Shown here: piece after piece, positions 8,701 through 10,112 of the stretch | Layout: each line of letters starts with the position of its first letter | Position numbering within the stretch: the stretch's first letter is position 1 | From: Pyrinomonadaceae bacterium | Lineage (GTDB): Bacteria > Acidobacteriota > Blastocatellia > Pyrinomonadales > Pyrinomonadaceae | Assembly: GCA_025929655.1 (NCBI GenBank) | Contig: JAICPV010000047.1 | Coordinates: forward strand, 1-10,112 | Length of the DNA stretch: 10,112 nucleotides | Direction: 5' to 3' | Program-made: the position numbers and the translations under genes | Notes under the pieces: generated by a model | What the model saw: the letters and a program-made list of their open reading frames with translations, nothing else | Databases searched by the model: none | What the model was told of the DNA's origin: nothing

Positions 8701-9833
8701 CGACACGCGTTACATACGCGTCTGTCGGTGTCGGCGGCGCAACCACACTGATCCCGCTTTGGGGACCAACGGTCGGACGCCTACCTGCCGGCTACGCAGC
8801 CGACGCGCGCGCATTTCAAATAGCAAGTACAGCCAGCTATCTCGCTCCCGTCGAGGTATGCTTGAAAGTCTCAGCCTCGGCCTTTTCGACCTCCGCCGCT
8901 TTCGATCATGCCGTCCTGCTTCACGTCGAGGGCGGAGCGTTCGTCGATCGCACGATAAGTCGCAACTTTACGACGCGTACGGTCTGTGCAGAGGTTCCGG
9001 TGCTGGGAGGTCCGTTCGTTCTGGTGTATCAGTCCGGCCCTCCGGCCGAAAGGATCGGAGAGGACTTCGCATCCATCACCGGTGTAGCGATCGACACCGA
9101 CGGCGAGCCTTTGAGCGAAGTGCTTGTCCAATTGACAGGAACCGACGTTCAGTACACGTACACCGACGTGATCGGTAATTTCTGCTTCCTCGGCCTGACG
9201 CCAGGCGGCAACTACAACGTCCAGCCGAAACTCCACGGCTATACGTTCAGCGAACACAGCGAGACGATCACCAACCTGATCGGCGAACAGACGTTCGCGT
9301 TCGTCGGGACGCCAAGCGTGTTCGGCATTAATGGACGAGTCACCGACGAGAAAGGTATCGGGATCGAGGGGACGGGCGTCAATATCGAGGGCTCAGCGAG
9401 CAATTCTACGACGACCGACGCGGCTGGGAACTATTCGTTTACGGATCTGCCCGCTGACGGATCGTTCTCGGTCGCGCCGTTCGGCGAAGGACTTTTCGAA
9501 CCGATCAGCGCAATCATCGATCCCCTTACGAGTAACGCCGGGGGCGTCGATTTCGCAAAAGCCCCAGTCCCGGCTATGGTGACCATCAGCGGCCGAGCGC
9601 TAACGCGAGAAGGGGGAGGGATCGCAAAGGCCACCCTGTCGCTAACGGATCCATTCGGCGTGACACGAACGGTATTCACCAACTCCTTCGGTTACTACCA
9701 GTTCTTCGCGGTCCCGACGGGCAGCGCGTATTCGCTGAATGTGTCGAGCCGGAGGTATCGTTTCGGGAACCGTTCGCGAACCTTGTATTTGAACGGCGCA
9801 TTAGCCGACGAGGATTTCGTAGCCTCAAAATGA
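2736..9833 (+). CDS. Giant exported mosaic protein: beta-helix, filamin-like, propeller and carboxypeptidase-regulatory-like domains
   Basis: Predicted 2365 residues. A basic N-terminus (RIRSKFRVWFAHFGRG) and short hydrophobic stretch (LSLIVAAGAPCQA) form a Sec-type signal, with likely cleavage near 30. Order: about 79-785 a module opening with W-DGGGSTNNWSEAANW and continuing as Gly/Asn-rich beta-helix rungs like autotransporter passengers; 794-872 an Ig-like fold; 874-979 and 980-1081 two filamin/Big_1-like repeats (LALISQPASA..., LVFVTQPTDA...); 1083-1408 a right-handed beta-helix with GNYIGT and IGG...GNLISGN motifs; 1420-1535 a beta-rich spacer; 1538-1620 and 1622-1703 carboxypeptidase-regulatory-like domains (ISGRVTDDGG); 1707-1975 a TolB/PD40-type propeller (SPDGTKIAF); 1977-2100 a beta-sandwich reminiscent of ZU5; then three more regulatory-like domains to the C-terminus. 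No catalytic motif, PEP-CTERM, LPXTG or C-terminal helix is visible. It is probably a secreted or surface scaffold/adhesin. Substrate is unknown. Confidence 0.9.
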   Translation: MTSEGRIRSKFRVWFAHFGRGLSLIVAAGAPCQAAIVYDAGPSFSEFASKMFVASRTPVQALPFTVFADIACPAGQKVWDGGGSTNNWSEAANWCDNTLPNSGSAVVFDGTSTKNATIDVNVTTFNLTIAPAYSATDADLTGTITMAPGVNAIFNNTSSQSGGKFKAGNGLLTFGSPGVGGGLDLAGGTFDAGGAQINILSVFNQTGGIFNGGSAIIVVGHPRFNGGSFNAVSSTIEVWGDLNFASNVFNSDGGDGTVVLYSTNRSLSMTGSEVKFNNLTINKDEGHRIVIGDSNRTVRVTGALTLTEGGVNSTGSSSVLKAEGPVNIGAAFGNADDGSFNNAVGGNAVLLIKDGPAGRSIDWPATASLPHVRLEDSNVTVTVTGTALARSGAITLANGNIEVPTASLKIGHGASTINALDQSSGLFHIGSGDFNLLTGSFRLTGGTFTMESGNATLSCLSATISGGEFNASSGTTTICPDESINGVNGTLRVDNTGKFNSGSGTLNINHRVEIAGGTFIASSGNTRLGFVLAYSAGTFAHNGGTVIFDSIHPSYSITVPSTPPTNFNNVRFDLLDPNGSVSLQGNFVVNGQLTFANGSVTIGPVQAKGNVVTEPAADGGNSAITFNGAGPQTFTNNGGANITGTFTVNKPVGTALTAATSMILGTSQALNVTSGTLYLGHGSNLSAGAVTVGANGKLGNDSSTTITLGGTLSNSGVVDLQGGGAACPGDDLILIRSTVSGTQRPWNGTGRYRLVDVDVQDMGGSGAVKKVYSGTDSGGNNLTTWDFSAGDTCPPEVSISPSTANVTSGGTQQFTGGGGFPSYSFSIPVNNSGATINSSTGLYAAGATGNVTDTVRVTDLFGATADATVTVFNAPARLALISQPASAAAGQSIPAFQVAVQDASGATVVSATGPVTISIQNNAGDPPGILSGTVTRNAVNGIATFNDLSIDSSGSGYTLRASSGSLAPATSVGFTIFPGPATNLVFVTQPTDALMHAFIAPPPSVEVRDQFGNPVIGGGPVTVALGNNPSGGTIGGTLTKNTIQGVASFNDLRVNAAGGGYTLIASVEGLPPTESSSFSILNPFIVTNANNSGVGSLRQAILSSNSTFATELISFNIPGSGPFTIEPASDLPTITQPVIIDATTQPGFAGSPIVELSGAGLPFAAGQTTRGLTINTGSSTVKGLVINRFDFGISISGGGGNVIQGNYIGVDPAGSEARDASIGIAISGTGSTDNLIGGTDPEDRNVIVASGKAIEMTSNSNASAPTFNLIQGNYIGTNAAGTADLAGPTATGITISSAENTIGGTSAGAGNLISGNETAIRVFGPGNIIRGNRIGTDAAGILPVPNQRAMNVYGSNTTIGGPEPGAGNVVAFNSTGISIFATVNGIAVNNAIRGNSIHSNTQCGIDLTPYTSPCPPTPNDPGDQDDGPNHLQNFPVLNAAASSAGATNIKGTLNSTASQLHRLDFYANPACDGSGYGEGKTYLGSVAVSTDASSLKAFDVTFPIETPIGHFITATATSADNDTSEFSQCKAVSLLVLSISGRVTDDGGAPLGNLVVQLSGGRSAAATTNSNGEYRFNDLSSQSDYTVTPTVRTGYAFAPAGRTYTNLTTIQTNQNFVGTKVRFNISGRLTSAVDESPLPCVQMRLSGARTFSLTTCGTYDFRGNLPPGIYEVTPVHIGWTFSPSSAQVTITNADRTVDFAATPVSSLQGRIVYARSGTIGSVNADGSAAALFPQTLTATDVSVSRDGKKLVYTKTPTGSGGKGLYVSDADASNEVNLIRGSATLDHLHPEWSPDGTKIAFVQISSGRRAIRVRNANGSVFSVPTPGLANQTHPTWLSNNRIAFSAATTTLSFLNIYAVNVDGSILANLTGNAESARAPSASPDGTKIAFRGGFHQFGALVVMSSTGANPTTIRSDAMLVKPAWSPDGTKIAYRQYPFSPEGIEQIVVVNATDGSDLQTVREVPAGSISWGRSFQFPHTTGSDRVVNLGATRVTYASVGVGGATTLIPLWGPTVGRLPAGYAADARAFQIASTASYLAPVEVCLKVSASAFSTSAAFDHAVLLHVEGGAFVDRTISRNFTTRTVCAEVPVLGGPFVLVYQSGPPAERIGEDFASITGVAIDTDGEPLSEVLVQLTGTDVQYTYTDVIGNFCFLGLTPGGNYNVQPKLHGYTFSEHSETITNLIGEQTFAFVGTPSVFGINGRVTDEKGIGIEGTGVNIEGSASNSTTTDAAGNYSFTDLPADGSFSVAPFGEGLFEPISAIIDPLTSNAGGVDFAKAPVPAMVTISGRALTREGGGIAKATLSLTDPFGVTRTVFTNSFGYYQFFAVPTGSAYSLNVSSRRYRFGNRSRTLYLNGALADEDFVASK
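6340..6559 (+). repeat. Internal 19-bp direct repeat encoding beta-helix rungs
   Basis: TGATCCAGGGCAACTATAT occurs at 6340-6358 and again at 6541-6559, 201 bases (67 codons) apart and in the same reading frame, encoding IQGNYI(G). The identity at DNA level, in a region where the surrounding rungs are diverged, suggests recent duplication or gene conversion between rungs of the second beta-helix. A related NRIGTDAAG rung follows at about 6732-6755. Confidence 0.75.
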
Positions 9834-9895
9834 CGAAATGAAATTAAAGAAATGCAAACCGGTCGCCCTAAGGACAAACACAAGTACGTTTTTTC

Positions 9896-9924
9896 TTGAC
9901 TCGGAAAATCATCGCGAATAGAAT
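9896..9924 (+). promoter_or_regulatory. Strong sigma-70-type promoter in the intergenic region
   Basis: TTGACT (9896-9901), a spacer of exactly 17 bases, then TAGAAT (9919-9924), preceded by a T-rich tract at 9890-9894. This is 5/6 to each consensus with ideal spacing, and is the best promoter match I noticed in the window. The predicted start is near 9930-9932, which coincides with the first base of a stable stem. No open reading frame with a start codon and ribosome binding site follows, which points to an RNA product or the leader of a gene beyond the window. Confidence 0.6.
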
Positions 9925-9930
9925 CGCCGA

Positions 9931-10025
9931 TACGAAACAGTCCAATTCCCCCATTCGTGACCGTTTGAGTAGCGAATTGCCGTTTTCGTAAAGCGGCCGA
10001 TTCCTTGAAGCTCGGCCGCTTTTTT
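9931..10025 (+). ncRNA. Candidate small structured RNA (about 95 nt)
   Basis: The segment is bounded by a promoter and an intrinsic terminator. Its predicted first bases TACGAAA (9931-9937) pair perfectly with TTTCGTA (9984-9990). Inside, CAATTC (9943-9948) pairs with GAATTG (9974-9979), giving two nested stems separated by a small internal loop and closed by an apical region of 25 bases. The terminator hairpin follows immediately, sharing A9990. I do not recognise the family: it is not a tRNA, and is too short for 6S or a typical RNase P RNA. The alternative is a 5' leader with an attenuator for a gene beyond 10112. No coding frame with a start is visible. Confidence 0.45.
9990..10025 (+). 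terminator. Rho-independent terminator
   Basis: AAAGCGGCCGA (9990-10000) pairs over 11 bp with TCGGCCGCTTT (10012-10022), with an 11-base loop and a run of six T (10020-10025). It would end the candidate small RNA and also any read-through from the giant gene, whose stop is about 155 bases upstream. I see no other terminator between 9834 and 9989. The remaining 10026-10112 holds nothing I can identify: one plus frame is open to the edge but has no start codon. Confidence 0.85.
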
Positions 10026-10112
10026 CCAACGAGAAACGCATTGCGAGAACGAATTCACGGAAACCTTCGAGGTCGCCGCCGCTCGGAAGGAATTCGAGGT
10101 GTATTCGGCCAA

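Noticed and set aside
9909..10112. Minus-strand frame entering from the right edge
   Set aside because: It reads antisense through the promoter -10, nested stems and terminator, with no recognisable domain.
10009..10112. Plus-strand open frame after the terminator (…FTETFEVAAARKEFEVYSA)
   Set aside because: Plausible-looking composition, but no start codon or ribosome binding site before the window ends, and it would begin within the terminator hairpin.
1..10112. CRISPR arrays, tRNA or rRNA genes, insertion-sequence ends
   Set aside because: No regularly spaced repeats, no cloverleaf or rRNA-like conserved segments, and no transposase or terminal inverted repeats were seen on reading both strands.

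Overview
The window looks like chromosomal DNA of an Acidobacteriota member, most likely class Blastocatellia (Pyrinomonadales type). This rests on two gene styles I recall as abundant there: a membrane-anchored winged-helix regulator with a TolB-N-like domain and TPR tail, and a very large secreted mosaic protein with beta-helix, filamin-like, propeller and carboxypeptidase-regulatory-like modules. DNA is moderately GC-rich. The taxonomic call is an inference.

Layout. (1) Positions 1-60, minus strand: the first 20 codons of a tyrosine recombinase running off the left edge. It is overlapped by 14 bases by a small CGNR-like zinc-finger gene (47 to about 325, minus) that lacks a convincing 5' end. 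(2) Where that gene loses its likely homology, at about 325/326, the plus strand picks up in mid-motif a C-terminal fragment of a short-chain dehydrogenase. I read this as a junction between a mobile or rearranged segment and host DNA. (3) 455-541: no gene, but an imperfect hairpin. (4) 542-2482, minus: the winged-helix/TM/TolB-N/TPR regulator. (5) 2483-2735: divergent intergenic region with a candidate promoter for the regulator and a possible 60-residue CPACG mini-protein (2582-2764) that overlaps the next gene. (6) 2736-9833, plus: a 2365-residue exported mosaic protein filling about 70% of the window. (7) 9834-10112: no protein gene, but a well-formed promoter (-35 TTGACT, 17-base spacer, -10 TAGAAT), a nested-stem RNA segment and a strong intrinsic terminator. 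These define a candidate small RNA of about 95 nt.

How they may work together. The regulator and the giant exported protein are divergently transcribed from a shared intergenic region, so local control is plausible but unproven. The exported protein has no catalytic motif that I can see and no recognised cell-wall or PEP-CTERM anchor; it is best read as a cell-surface or secreted scaffold/adhesin. The most novel-looking items are the candidate small RNA after the giant gene, the C-terminal domain of the giant protein as a possible sorting module, and the integrase/zinc-finger/dehydrogenase junction at the left edge.
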